DNA from: Saturnia japonica
Taxonomy: Eukaryota > Arthropoda > Insecta > Lepidoptera > Saturniidae
Direction: 5' to 3'
DNA length: 64,000 nucleotides
Assembly (NCBI GenBank): GCA_033032175.1
Contig: CM065308.1
Span: 20,641,590 to 20,705,589 of the forward strand
Shown here: one piece after another, positions 23,937 through 36,100 of the stretch
How the letters are laid out: every line of letters starts with the position of its first letter
Numbering within the stretch: the first letter of the stretch is position 1
Position numbers and translations under genes: made by a program
The notes under the pieces: generated by a model
What the model saw: only the letters and a program-made list of their open reading frames with translations
Databases searched by the model: none
Told to the model about the DNA's origin: nothing

Positions 23937-25223
23937 TTAGTGCGGATATTTCATATCAAACAATGCATACATACATATAAACTTGCCGTGTACAGATACT
24001 TGTAAGCAAATTTATTATACACTCACGCACACACAAGCACACACAAAAGACAATTCTTTTTCCAAAAGTAGTCATTTGTTTATTGATTAGTGTTACATTT
24101 TCATCTCATTTCAATCTTTTTTGTCATCATGGGTACGTTAAAAATTCGAGTAATTATGGAATATGAGTACCGTCGTGGCAGCAACGCGGCACAAGCGGCA
24201 CGCAACGTCAACGACGTTTACGGAGCTAACACTACAAACCAACGCACCACCTGTTATTGGTTTGCTCGCTTCCGTTCTGGGAATTTCGACCTGAAAAATG
24301 AACCTCGCGGTCGTCCGTAGACTTTGGTCGACAATGACGAATTAAAGGCGATTGTGGAAGCTGATGATACACAATCTACGGCTGAATTAGCAGCAACTTT
24401 CGACGTTAGCGTCAAAACAATATTGGTCCATTTGCGTCAAATTGGCAAGGTAAAAAAGCTTGACAAATGGGTGCCCCACGAACTCAATGATCGCCAGCGC
24501 GAAGTACGCATCGAGACGTGCCTTGCACTGCTCAACAGACACACAAATGAAGGAATTTTGAACCGCATTGTTACCTGCGATGTAAAATGGATTCTGTTTG
24601 ATAACTACAAGTGCTCAGCAAGTTGGTTGGATCCTGGTTCAGCACCTAAACAATGCCCTAAACGAAAACTTACCCCTAGAAAAGTGATGGTCACTGTTTG
24701 GTGGTCTAGCGTCGGTGTGATTCATCACTGCTTCTTACCAAACGGGGTGAGCATTACTGCAGATGTGTACTGTGAAGAACTGAACACAATGATGAAGAAG
24801 CTGGCACATCTCCAACCAGCATTGGTCAATCGCTCGTCTCCGCTGCTCCTGCACGACAACGCGCGACCTCATACTGCACAGCAGGCGGTCTCCAAGTTGC
24901 AAGAACTGGGGTTGGAAGTTCTCCGTCATCCGCCCTACTCACCAGACCTTGCGCCTACAGACTACTACTTTTTCCAGAATTTGGATAACTTCTTGGCGGG
25001 AAAAAATTCAATACCCGAGAGGCAGTACAAAATGCCTTTGAAGAATTTGTTGCCTCCCGTCCAGCTGATTTCTTTAAGAAGGGCATCAATAAACTGCCAC
25101 TGCGCTGACAAAGATGCATTGATTGCATGGGTGATTACTTCGATTAATACAAATAAAAATACATGAAAAAAATTCGTTTAAATTTTTTCATACAAAACGG
25201 CAATTTCATAGGTAAAGACCTAA
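23937..25223 (+). mobile_element. Nearly full-length mariner transposon, inactivated
   Basis: About 1.29 kb, the normal mariner size. The right terminus (about 25195-25223) is a good match to the right end of the 8340-9285 element; the left terminus near 23937 is strongly diverged but lies at the expected distance (about 190 bp) from the transposase ATG. It belongs to the same mariner subgroup as the 8.3 kb copy. Confidence 0.85.
24129..25110 (+). pseudogene. Mariner transposase with one stop and one frameshift
   Basis: The frame from ATG 24129 reads 'VIMEYEYRRGSNAAQAARNV', then the paired DNA-binding helices and SGNFDLKNEPRGRP. It meets an in-frame TAG at 24318-24320 where relatives have Gln, then continues in the same frame with 'VDNDELKAIVEADDTQSTAE' and KVKKLDKWVPHEL. 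Catalytic regions: CDVKWILFDN (relatives have DEKW), LLLHDNARPHTA (second Asp) and 'RHPPYSPDLAPTDYYFFQNL' (third Asp, DD34D). A frameshift in the A6 run near 25006 spoils the last 30 or so codons. It is a dead but fairly young copy; only the two breaks were seen. Confidence 0.88.
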
Positions 25224-25463
25224 TATTATTTGTTTATTGGGGAAGACACTGTTACCTGAGACACAGGTTATACCTAGTTCAGGTGACATGGTTCATCCAT
25301 ATTCCACGTATTGCATTGTGAAAAATAAATGATTATGATCACGTAGATTTTATAATAGTAATTCTATATTTATATTATAATAAAGCTCTAAATTGATTTT
25401 TTATTTGTTTATGTGTGGAACTACCAGTCAAATTACAAACAATCTTTTTGCATTTTATACCTT

Positions 25464-26128
25464 ACTAGCTGTGCCCCACGGTTTAACCAGAGTTAATTTT
25501 ATCTAACAAACATCGCACCGCCACGCGCCACCGCACCCGTGTATTCTATAGGTACTAATTGTTTGCCCTGCAAGTACAAATAATTATTTTAATTTTTCAT
25601 TATCTCCTAAACTATGTGTTCAAATAACATACTATACAGAGCAAAGTTTTACTTCATAAAATTGTCTTTCTGATGAAGTAACTTTTGTTCGTAAGGGTTA
25701 ATATGCCGTGTTTAAAAATAATGCTTATATGTATAACACTTTTTAATATTGAACAAATATTTGTCACAAAATACCTTAATGTGGCTTATGTATAAGAGAT
25801 AGGCATATGCTATAGCTGGCTTTTTTTCAGATATACCAAAGGCCAATATTTTTGTAAAACATTGTATTTCCTTATCATTAATGATTACGGCAGCGCACGC
25901 TGATTAAGCAGTTCGGGAAGGCCTTGACTTCCGACTTACGTAACATAAATCAATATTTATAGCTAGCTGAGAATTATAGTCTAAAGTTATATAGCATATA
26001 CTATTCCTCGTGAGACTGGCTATTATATACAAAAATATTCTTTTCATTCCAACTGGTAGTTCCAGAGATTAGCGTGTTTAAACAAATAAAAAAACTCTTC
26101 CGCTTTATTATATTAGTATGGATTTTTG
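25464..26128 (+). repeat. Interspersed repeat family B copy
   Basis: Starts ACTAGCTGTGCCCCACGG and ends near CTTCCGCTTTATTATATTAG. Related copies are at 42845-43346, 49346-49440 (5' part only) and 63834-64000 (cut by the window end). The first 16 bases resemble family A, so the two may be sister families. Confidence 0.75.
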
Positions 26129-27013
26129 AGGAGCGTTATAGGTCATATTATAACTTCACGCTACGACTATAAGTAGTGGAGCAGTATCCGTGAACGTCAA
26201 GAAATTAGGCAACCTGTAGATTAGTACAGGAAGTGATATCAATGACAGGCTACAACATGGGTGTTTTGTCGGCGGCGCGGCGCGGCGGAGTGTTGACCGA
26301 AAATATTTAACGAAAAGGTGAAACCATGTGGCACGTCTAGTCGTATCATAAAGAAACATAAACAGAATAGTAATTTTATTGATCACTGTTAGTGATATAA
26401 TTCATCATCTAAATATTTCGTGTTACGGATCAAATTCCTCGGATGCGGAAGAGGCCCAGAGTCGGTGACATTGCTCCGGCTAGCCGCGGCCGATGCGACG
26501 TGCACGCTTTGAATACACAATTCATGCTTTGTTACGTGTCGTGTAACATTATTATTAGGGTTGTCATTTATTTGTTTTGGATTATTTAAAAAAACATAAT
26601 GCCGCATGCTCATCGTCGGCTTATGAAGATATCTGAGAACCTTTAAATTAAAACAAATTTTGGTGTTAGGGGGAAATATCTGAATACATTTACAAAGTCT
26701 TGTCTTCTTCTCCTGCTCTCTCTATGAACTCAAGATTCACACCATTTATACACATATAAATCCTCGCACAATCCATTCGTACCTTCTTCGGACTAATGGG
26801 TTGCTAGAGAATATACCTAAGGAGGAGATGGGCATCCAGTCAGCTGATCAGCCAATATAAGTTTTTATATCGGTAATCTAATATTTGATCAGAGTGCAAA
26901 AAAAAATGTTAGAACATGCACTTTTTTTTTCTTAAGATGAAAGCATATAAAGGATGGGCAATGACTACCACAGCCTATGGACTGGCCACTTTCAAACTTA
27001 ATTATTCTAGATA
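26129..27013. other. Intergenic DNA, no gene seen
   Basis: Contains a small GC-rich patch near 26260-26310 and 26440-26500. The short minus frames here do not resemble a protein I know. Confidence 0.45.
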
Positions 27014-27301
27014 TTATTGCAAAGGCCGTGCAAATAGGCAATTGCAGGTCGAGTATGAGTTTGAAAGCCGAGCCGTAGGCGAGGACATCACTAATACGGG
27101 ACAGCCAATGTATAGTGCTTTTCTCAAACATGCATGGAAATATTGTCATTATTTTCGAAAAAAGAACACGCGAAGTATCGAATTTACAGACAAAGAAAAT
27201 CAAATCCATTGCAGAAGCGTTTTTTGAATTTGGAACATTACTACGCTCCAGCAATGTTGTATGAAACGGCGTGCTGGGATTAGTAAATACTCTTTGATTG
27301 G

Positions 27302-28171
27302 CAGAGATGTACAAGATACCCTTTATAAAGTATCTGGAATATAAAATGCAAGATACTACTTTTAAATTAAGTATTTCAGATACCAGATATAAAATACTTT
27401 ATATAATAGTATCAGAAATACTAGATACAAAATACGTATCTTTGAAATACTTTCTAAAGATAAAATACTTTCTTAAGAAAACTATATTTTATTGAATTTA
27501 CGTGAATTATTTACGAATAGATCGCGTTGAGATGTGACAAATATTATATTTTTATGATTCTGATTGCGACTTAAGTAAAACCAGTTCTTCAAACATTTTA
27601 TCATTCATTGTTCTTCGATGAGGCCTCGTAATAATATCTCCAAAAGAGAACAGTCGCTCCACTTTGTACTTTTTTGTTATATCACCTTCAATATTGTCTA
27701 AAGCCTCCTATTTTTGTTTCTCAAATCGATTAATATTTCGTGTTTCAGTCAGGATAAGTCCATCTACATATTCTACACATTTGCTGCACAGGCTCTAACT
27801 GCAATAACTTTTTAAAACGTCTATTTAGGTTTTCCTTAATGACATCTAGTAGAGAGCTGCAGTATATTAGTTTTTCCATCCTAAGACATTTCATGATATG
27901 TTAAATCCTTATTAGCCAACCATAGTAAGTGACTTTTCCCTCTTGCAGGCTTTGAATAGCTTCTGCTATTGGCTTTGACCGGTCCACATATAAATAGATA
28001 ACTACTACTAAAAGTATTTTAGCAAATATAGTATTTACAAAATACTAAGATACCAAACAAAAGGTACAAGATACAAAATGAATTTAAAAAAAGTATTTTA
28101 GATACAAGATGAAAATACGTATTTTGTATCTGTGTTTCAGATACTTGTATTTTAAATAAGTCACATCTCTG
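27302..28171 (-). mobile_element. hAT-superfamily transposon, 870 bp, defective
   Basis: Terminal inverted repeats are CAGAGATGT (27302-27310) and ACATCTCTG (28163-28171), of the hAT CAGNGATG type. The 8-bp target duplication TTGATTGG is at 27294-27301 and 28172-28179. Subterminal regions carry many AAAATACTT/AGATAC units, as seen in some hAT families. The only coding trace is the transposase C-terminus on the minus strand, so it depends on an autonomous relative. Confidence 0.9.
27552..27710 (-). pseudogene. hAT transposase C-terminal dimerisation region
   Basis: The minus-strand frame reads 'KVERLFSFGDIITRPHRRTM' then 'NDKMFEELVLLKSQSES' and stops at 27552-27554. This is the conserved hAT C-terminal segment (consensus near VERLFS..G.I.T..R..L). 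An in-frame TAG at 27708-27710 separates it from decayed upstream codons, and no catalytic DDE residues upstream are recognisable. Confidence 0.8.
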
Positions 28172-28275
28172 TTGATTGGATCTCTTTTTTCATTCTTGGC
28201 ATGTCCGTAAATTAAATACTTCGAGTGTTCTTTTTTCGAAAATAATGACAGTATTTCCATGCATATTTGAGAAAA

Positions 28276-30025
28276 ATATATTACTGCTTCTAGTACTTTT
28301 ATAAAGTATTGTATAAATCTAATAAGTTGTTGAGAGTGTCAACCCTGTTAATGACCCAGTGTTCGTGTTCTTTTTTAAATTGAAATAGAGGTTTATATTA
28401 TTATTATACAAATAACAAAATAATTTATTCAATAACCAATTAATTATAACGAATTTGAAGCGGTTTACCTAAAAACCGTTCATGTACTTACTTAAAAAGG
28501 ATAGAAGAGCTATTCTTCGCGAGGTGCAAGTCGAGACAATAAGTAGTTTGTAGAATTTAAAGATGAAAACCGGTTTGAAAAAACCTAAAGAAAACCTTTA
28601 TCTTTTCTAAATACAGGTGAAACCGGTTTTGCAACAAAAAAACAGGCTTTTAACTCAGTTTGTCGTTCGCTAGTGAACGAACAAAAAAATCCCTTTATCA
28701 CCAAAATCAATATCACTTTTAAGCACTGCATTAAGGTACAAATACATTTACAATACAATTAAGGTACAAAGAACTGTTGAACCTAACCTGTTCAAAAGGG
28801 AGAACCTTTTACAAGCTACGGCTTTACGGTAAACTCCATCTCGAACGAACAATGAAGTTTAATACGTCTTATCTTTGCTGCACTGTGAAGCTATGGAACT
28901 GTCTCCCAATCAATGTGTTCCTTGATGGAGTCCTTCAAGCATAACGTGAAGAGACATTTGATCAGGCCAGCATGACAGCGGTGACTGATGAGGGATTGTA
29001 AATCACACGGTAGTCGCCGATGTTATTTTATTATAGACACTGTGCTCACCTTCAAACACAGTGAAGTCACTTTGCCTTGCTATGATAAAAAAAAAGCCGT
29101 CACGGGACGCCTGTCAGATGTAAAACATCGAAATTGTTTTGTTTAAATTATATGCACAAGAGAACAGATTACGACAGTAATCAGATATGGCATAATGAAA
29201 ACATAAATACAAATAAATACAAATTAGTTCCATAAAAAAAACACTCTTTATTACACAAATACTTCATTTTTATTAAATACAAAAATTTAAAATTTCAAAA
29301 TTTATTTGAAATCGCGACAACTCAATTATTTTCATAATTGTATATTCATTATTTAATAATTCATAGCACATTAAAAAAAAACAATTTGTTTCGAAGTGAG
29401 GATTTATCCAAGACTTTGGAAAATAGTAGTAACGTTTACGACCGCTAGGCTACGAGGTGGTTTTAAGTGTGCTGAAAATATGCTTCTCTTCATATATTTC
29501 ATCATATAGCGTGGCGAGGCATCGCCACGCCAACAATCAAGTTTACCCCTCGCCTATAGATGTTTCACATCAAAAAACAACATAATAATTGATGAATTAG
29601 GTACCTACTATGATTGTTTGTCATTATTTGCGTTATAGTTATATTTTTAGAATCATCGTACAATATATTACAAGCACATCACAATTATTGTCACAAACGA
29701 CCTCGTCCAATGAAATGGTTTCAATGTTTAAACAAAGAGGATGTATTAAGGATAGATTCAGGTACTGGTTTTGTGTAAACTCTTTTTGTGCCAGTCCAGT
29801 GGTGGCCGCCGGTGACTGGGTACGTATATACCAGGTTGTACATAAAATTAAATGCAGGATAATCAATTGGCCCTTTCACCGTCCATTTGTCATTCAGTCA
29901 ACCGGAATCAATATACCAATACGTTTAAATTTACCAATACGTTTTAACTTTAAGTTAATTTCTCTATTATTCAGGTTTATTGAACCCGAGAATTGCATAG
30001 TTTTAACTGTATGTTTATTTCGTAG
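28276..30025. other. Region upstream of the ceramidase start exon
   Basis: AT-rich with one RT fragment at 28850-28975. The acceptor just before the start exon is 'TTATTTCGTAG' ending at 30025, so the transcription start must lie further upstream, but no convincing promoter was recognised. Confidence 0.45.
28850..28975 (+). pseudogene. C-terminal fragment of a LINE RT
   Basis: Plus-strand frames give VKLWNCLPINV and, after a one-base shift, MESFKHNVKRHLIRPA. This pairing (RLWNSLP..I...SF...L..HL) marks the end of many CR1/Jockey-type RT proteins. Fragment only, frameshifted. Confidence 0.45.
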
Positions 30026-30040
30026 TACATTCCGGCTGCG

Positions 30041-30142
30041 ATGTTCGTGTGGATCCTTGTCGGGTGCGTGTGCGCAGCGCAGGGACTGCGCGTCGGTGTC
30101 GGAATTGCTGACGTCACCGGCCCACCCGCCGAGATTGGATTC
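30041..30142 (+). CDS. CDase: Ceramidase exon 1 (start, signal peptide)
   Basis: ATG at 30041, 34 codons, ending ..ADVTGPPAEIGF before the donor GTAAGT at 30143. The first 15 residues are hydrophobic with a small-residue end (signal peptide), then RVGVGIADVTGP, the conserved start of the catalytic domain. An acceptor ends at 30025, giving 15 bases of 5' UTR in this exon. Phase 0. Confidence 0.93.
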
Positions 30143-33100
30143 GTAAGTATCTTGTTAAATCAAATGACATCCAAAATGCTTTATTCAATTAAAGACTCTA
30201 TTAAAGCACTTATGAATGTCTAAACACTAACCACCAGTTCGAAAAACATTCCAGTCCTGTCTTAGGGCCGGCAAGAAACTCGATCGAGTATAAGATTAGG
30301 GTTCCCAACCACACTATATAAAATATTATATATCAGACGTCTAACTACGACATTTCTAAAAATATACATTTAGTAGTCGAAACTACCATATTTATATTGG
30401 ATAAAAAAAATGGCTATTTTATTAATTCCAAAATGTTTTTAGGCGTAAAACAGATCGCAGCCTTTATGTCTTTGTGAACGAGATTTGTTATGTCATTGTC
30501 AATTTGATTAATTATTGGCATTATTTGTCTATCAAGCAGTAAAAGATATTCCTTTTAATAAAAATAAAACATTTTATTTCTATAAAGCCTACTATTTTTT
30601 TTGCCATCTGCTGTAGTGTTTCCGACCTCGAAAATACTATATTTTTAATATAAAAAAGATGGCAATCCTATATAAATATGATATATGTATGTATAAAAAA
30701 AAATTGTGATAATTTTTAATAGTTGTCCAGAGAAGAAGTTACTTCCAATCACGTAATGTTCCACCATATAATAAAACTTGCTTTACATGATTCTTGAATA
30801 AAAAAAAAAAATCAGTAATGGGCTTAGGAAGCTTATTGTAAACCTTAAGAAGTAAAATTCCTTAAAAACCTTTTATTTGCCTTACTAAGTCTATATGATA
30901 GGATTACTAATTTATAATTTTAATTGTAGTTTGTAAATATTGTGTTTGTCGGTTAAAATTTCAAGCTTATAATCCCTTGTGCAAAAAAAAACGGGTACTT
31001 TAGATTTTTTTCTCTACATCAATGAATACTACAAGAAAGAGGTTTTATTAATTTGGCGATGTATTGGCTTGTTATTTGAAGCACCCTAGTAAGATTCCTC
31101 ACGTTCCAAATTAGAATGTTTAAATTAACAAAAGAAAATAATGCTATTATTGTAAAATTACTTTACCAATGACACTAATTCCGGAATCAGTTATTTTGCT
31201 GATTGCTAAAATTTTAAAACTTTTTGGGTATTTTCTTCAAATTTAACAATTTTATTTTTCCTTTTACATTAAATTCCTCTTTCTGATATGACTTGTAAAG
31301 CGATAAGGGCCAGAAAAATTATAGCCTTACTTGAAGAAAGTTGTTCGCATACTTATGTGTCACAGCGGCTAAGTATGAGTCGTTCAACTGTCCAGAGGCC
31401 TTGACGTCGGTATCACAATACCTATTCGGTCAAAAAAAGACCAAATTCGGGAAGAAAACGATGTACATAACCATGAGATGACTGCTTTTTGGTGAGTCAT
31501 ACGTTGCGGAATCGTAAGGCGTCAAGTGTGGACCTAAAGAAGAGCCTTGAAGAAGTAAGAGGAGTAGAAGTTAGCTTGTGGACGGTCAGGAGGAAGCTTT
31601 TGGTTGCAAATATCAGCAGTTAACGCTTGGCCCGGAGCCACCTACCTACCTATTTTTCTTTATTAAAAGTTGTACATTACATATAAATTTGGACTATCTA
31701 CTTAAATTAACACCAATTATCATTAATAAATTATCAATTTAGCAATTTCAAGCTTTATTTTTACCTTACATATCAAATAATATGGACTTGTAAATTTTAT
31801 ATGTATGAAAATGAAATTGCCTTTCTTCATAACTTTTTTGTTTTCAATTATAAAGCTGAAACTTATACGTATCGTTACCGAGGTGGTAACGAACCCTTAG
31901 GCCCTTTGACATTGAGCCCAGGCGTCCCCGTTCAAAAAATATAAATTAATTGTTGAAAGGGTAATTGCTGCATTGCAGCCAACTGCTGTCAATGATACAA
32001 ATGTGAAACACAGACTTCATATGACCATGATGGATGGTAAGATAACTTCATATCTTTCAGATACCTCAACAGCAGCATGTGATATTTGTAAAGCGAAGCC
32101 GAAATATATGAATGCCATCGACTTGATATCGCGAAGAACTCATTCTGAGGATATTTTTAAGTATGGCCTATCTTCTCTCCACGCCTGGATTAAATGCATG
32201 GAATGCGTATTGCGTATTGTATTGCATATTGCGTATCGCCTAGATTTCAAAAAATGGCAAGACAAAGGAGACGATTTAAAGCAACTAGTAGATAACAAGA
32301 AAAATATTATTTAAGAAAAGTTTCGATATGAAATGGGACTGCTTGTAGATATAGTTAAACAAGGTGCGGGAACGACCAATGATGGGAACACCGCAAGAAG
32401 GTTTTTTGCAAATCCTTAAGTAACTGCACAGATCACTGATGTTGATGAAGAACTCATCAGGAGATTTGCGGTGATTCTTCAGGTAGTCTCATGTGGAAAG
32501 TTTGTTGAGGTGGAAAAGTTCCGGCAATATTGTTCTAAAACAGCTCATAAATATATCGAGTTATATCAGTGGTATTATATGCCTTCTAGCGTGCATAAAT
32601 TACTCATGCATGGTGCAGACATAATTGAGCATAATAACTTTATCCCAATTGGCAAACTTTATGAAGAGACTTCTGAAGCACGCAATAAAGATTTTAAACA
32701 TTTTAGAGTATTCCACTCGAGAAAAGTTAGTAAAATTACAACAAATGAGGATATTATTCATAGTTTGTTAATAACTTCTGACCCATACCTGTCCAGCATC
32801 AGACCTAAGATAAGTCAACTTAGCCATAAACTGCTATCAGATGAAGCTAAATTGTTATTGGTAAATTCTACATCAGATAAAGAAAATATAGAGTTTGTAG
32901 ATATAAGAAATTTGTGTGACTCTGAGTAATGTATGAGTGTAATTAAGTAGGTATCATCGGAACTATATGTATATCATAATTGATAATATGTATCATAATT
33001 TTGTTATAAAATATTTTTATATATTTGGAATTTACATTTACATCATCTATTTAGAGGTACTGTTGAAATCGATAAGTTAAAATTAATATAAGATCTCATG

Positions 33101-36100
33101 TTATTTACACTGCTTTCATTTAGAATCCTAATCTAGCCCCAGAAATAACGGTTTAATCTTTTATGACAAACATCAATATCAACGAAACAAATAAACTAAT
33201 TACCCTAATTAGCAAAATCAAGACATTTTGGTACAAATGTGGAACAAAAACAATCAAGAATAGTAGCAGGTAATGATAATTAGTGTTAATTTAAGTTTAT
33301 AGTGCAAATTTATAGGTAATTTACAACTTTTAATTAAAAAAAATAGGTATATTGAATTTTTAAAACTAATTCTGAATCATATTTTTGAAAACGAAGCGGT
33401 AGGGTAAATCAGGGGTAACTTTATTAATCGATACCTGTAGCATTCAGATCGAAAATAAACCTACAGATTGATGATTTCACCTCAATGCAATGTCATCAAA
33501 GTATGAAATTTTCATCAACAAATATCTGTTGAACGGGGACGCCCGGGGTCAAGCTGAAAGGTCCTAAGGGTTCATTACCACCCCAGTAACGATATTTATA
33601 AGTTTCAGCTTTACAACTCAAAACACAAAAAAGTTATGACGAAAAGAAAATCCATTTTCATACATTTGAAATTTACAAGTCCATATTATATCGTGTAGAA
33701 GTTAAAAAAAAAGCTAGAAATTGCTAAATTATACAATGATATGACTGTTTTGACAAAACTGTATACTTAAAACTATGAAATAACATATTTAATTTTTCTA
33801 AAATCCTATGAAAGGGAGGCTCCGATTTCAGTCCAATGTGGGCCGCCGCGCCTGAGCCGCTTAAATACCTACACTAAACGATCGTAGAAAAATAGTGAAT
33901 CATCGCTATCTTTCTCGAAGTTTAGTTGCTATGCCTACTCGATGACGTGATCGAGACGACAAGCCCTATACATGTGTGTGTAAATTGTGATGTTTACACA
34001 AACACGCGCCACGGTTGTCTTACGACGCGAACATTATTTCGAATTACTGAGAGGTATGTAGTTGTTTTGAGATATTTCTGGAATAGGATTTTCTCTCTTT
34101 TTAATCGGGTTGTAATAGGTCGTAACAGTATATACTTTCATATGCATTTAGTAAAAAGCTGTTATTTTGACATTACAAACAGACACTTGAATTTTATTGA
34201 TTGTATAAATATGATATAAAATTATCTACAATTTACGGTATCCCGGGGACTGTTAAATTTGTTTTGTTTTTTGTTTCGTGACTTCTTATTATTTTTAAAG
34301 TTTGTTCTCGACAAATGATAACTAATAATGATGAATTAACTAATGATGGTTTACATAGTTTCACTTTTTGAAACGAATCGAAAGTCTGATTGAAATGAAA
34401 TCATCTGTGTTTTGCTATAAAACAGTTTCATTTTACAAAAAAGTTGTTATTCCAGATAGGTCACTTCATTGTAGATATGACGATAAGTCCAATGATATCA
34501 ATTTATTAATGTACTAATCGTATATCTGGGTAATACCTCAGGAATCATCCTTTTTATAACTATCCATTTAACCCCATTAGGGGGTGTTTTTTTAAATCTG
34601 TCTCAGAGTTTAGTTATGTTATCTATAGAACTATTGTGCAAAATGTTATGCTTCGACGTCCACCGGTTTAAGATCTGTCTTGTCTGTCAGTCATCCATAC
34701 CAATATTATAAATGCGAAATTAACTCTGTCAGTCTGTTACGTTTTCACGTCTAAACCACTGAACACTGATTTTGATACATTTTCGTATAGATATAGATTA
34801 GACCCTAGGCATAGGCTACCTTTCGTCGCGTAAATTGTAGGTATTCCATAAGAATGTTGTGAAGTTCTTGGGAGACAAACAAATTGAAATTTATTCATTG
34901 TCAATTTATTTTTTTATTTTATTATAATAAAGTGATTTATCATTTTATTGTGATTGTTTGTAAAGTATGATTTATTTATTATCTATGGACTGATTCTATT
35001 ATCTATGGAATCTCAAAAACATACAGTACTATTATTTATTGGACATTTTAAAAATAGATACACCATTTGACATTTATTGTGGATATACCTAATTTCTCAA
35101 TTAGATTAAAGTTTTTTTTATGTTAGACTTTTTGACTGATATATTAACTTCTCGATATATTTTCAAATCCATCGCTTTAATTTTTTACTCGGTTATTGTG
35201 TTATGGTCTTTAATAAAGCTTGCGGTGGTGGCCTTCAAAGGCTAGTGCACTAATTAATGTTTTGACTTTTAAATTATAATTGTTACATTGTGCATTGGCC
35301 ACTGGCCATCCATTTAAATAATTTAAAAAAAAACATGTAAAGGGTTTAAATAGGGGATTAAAGCTTGTATGAAGAATGCATCAAACTTCATATTTATAAT
35401 TCATATTTACGCGTTTGCGAAAAATCATCCCGCAAGGCGGTACAATAAGAGATGGTTTCAAATTATTTTGAAGATTTATTAGCACGGCTAATATTTAGGA
35501 TTCATATTGGCATATAATTACAATACTAATATACACATAGTGATAACCCCATCGCTGATTTTAAACAGGTTTTTCGCTTTATGGGATGATTCGGAGTATA
35601 ATATGCAGTAATCACGACCACCATATATATTATAGTGATAAGATCATCATAATTTTCTTTTGGTTTTGTTACGTTCAGAGATTCCTAAATCTAGATCTTC
35701 TAAATTCCTGTTTCTTTCTTTATCTAAAAGATATATAATATCTTTGTGTTCTTCCGTGTACTTTTTTTATCATATGCATATAAGTGATAATTTGTAAAAG
35801 GCCTTCATTAGTTTATATATTTTATTAAATTATTTTTATGATATTAAACTTTGCTCCAAGGTTTCTCAAGTGTTAATGTTATTCAACAAACTCTCCAGCG
35901 CGCACTCATATAGCGTATCGTTACTCACAATCCTATTCACTTTCCGTATTTTCTTATAGCATTGCCAGATTCCTTAACATCCATGGTTACTGCTCATTAC
36001 CCCCCTCCTTCCGATCGTAATCTAAAACCTACAACCTAATTTTTATACTACAAAGGTAGAAAACAAGTATAAGGCCTGCTTGAAAGTAAACGACTACCTC

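Larger units (their letters stand above)
27014..28275 (+). repeat. Palindromic repeat (MITE-like) split by a hAT element
   Basis: Left arm near 27115-27195 ('CATGCATGGAAATATTGTCA', 'TTTTCGAAAAAAGAACACG') is the inverse of the right arm near 28195-28275. A related element lies at 46615-47020 in the opposite orientation and lacks the internal insertion. Before the hAT insertion this copy would have been about 385 bp. Confidence 0.8.

Noticed and set aside
29610..30146. 178-codon plus frame overlapping the ceramidase start exon
   Set aside because: It overlaps exon 1 in another frame and has no recognisable similarity; the conserved RVGVGIADVTGP is in the ATG 30041 frame.
33926..34219. 97-codon plus frame
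   Set aside because: Its 3' third is the tail of the family A repeat, so the frame is accidental.
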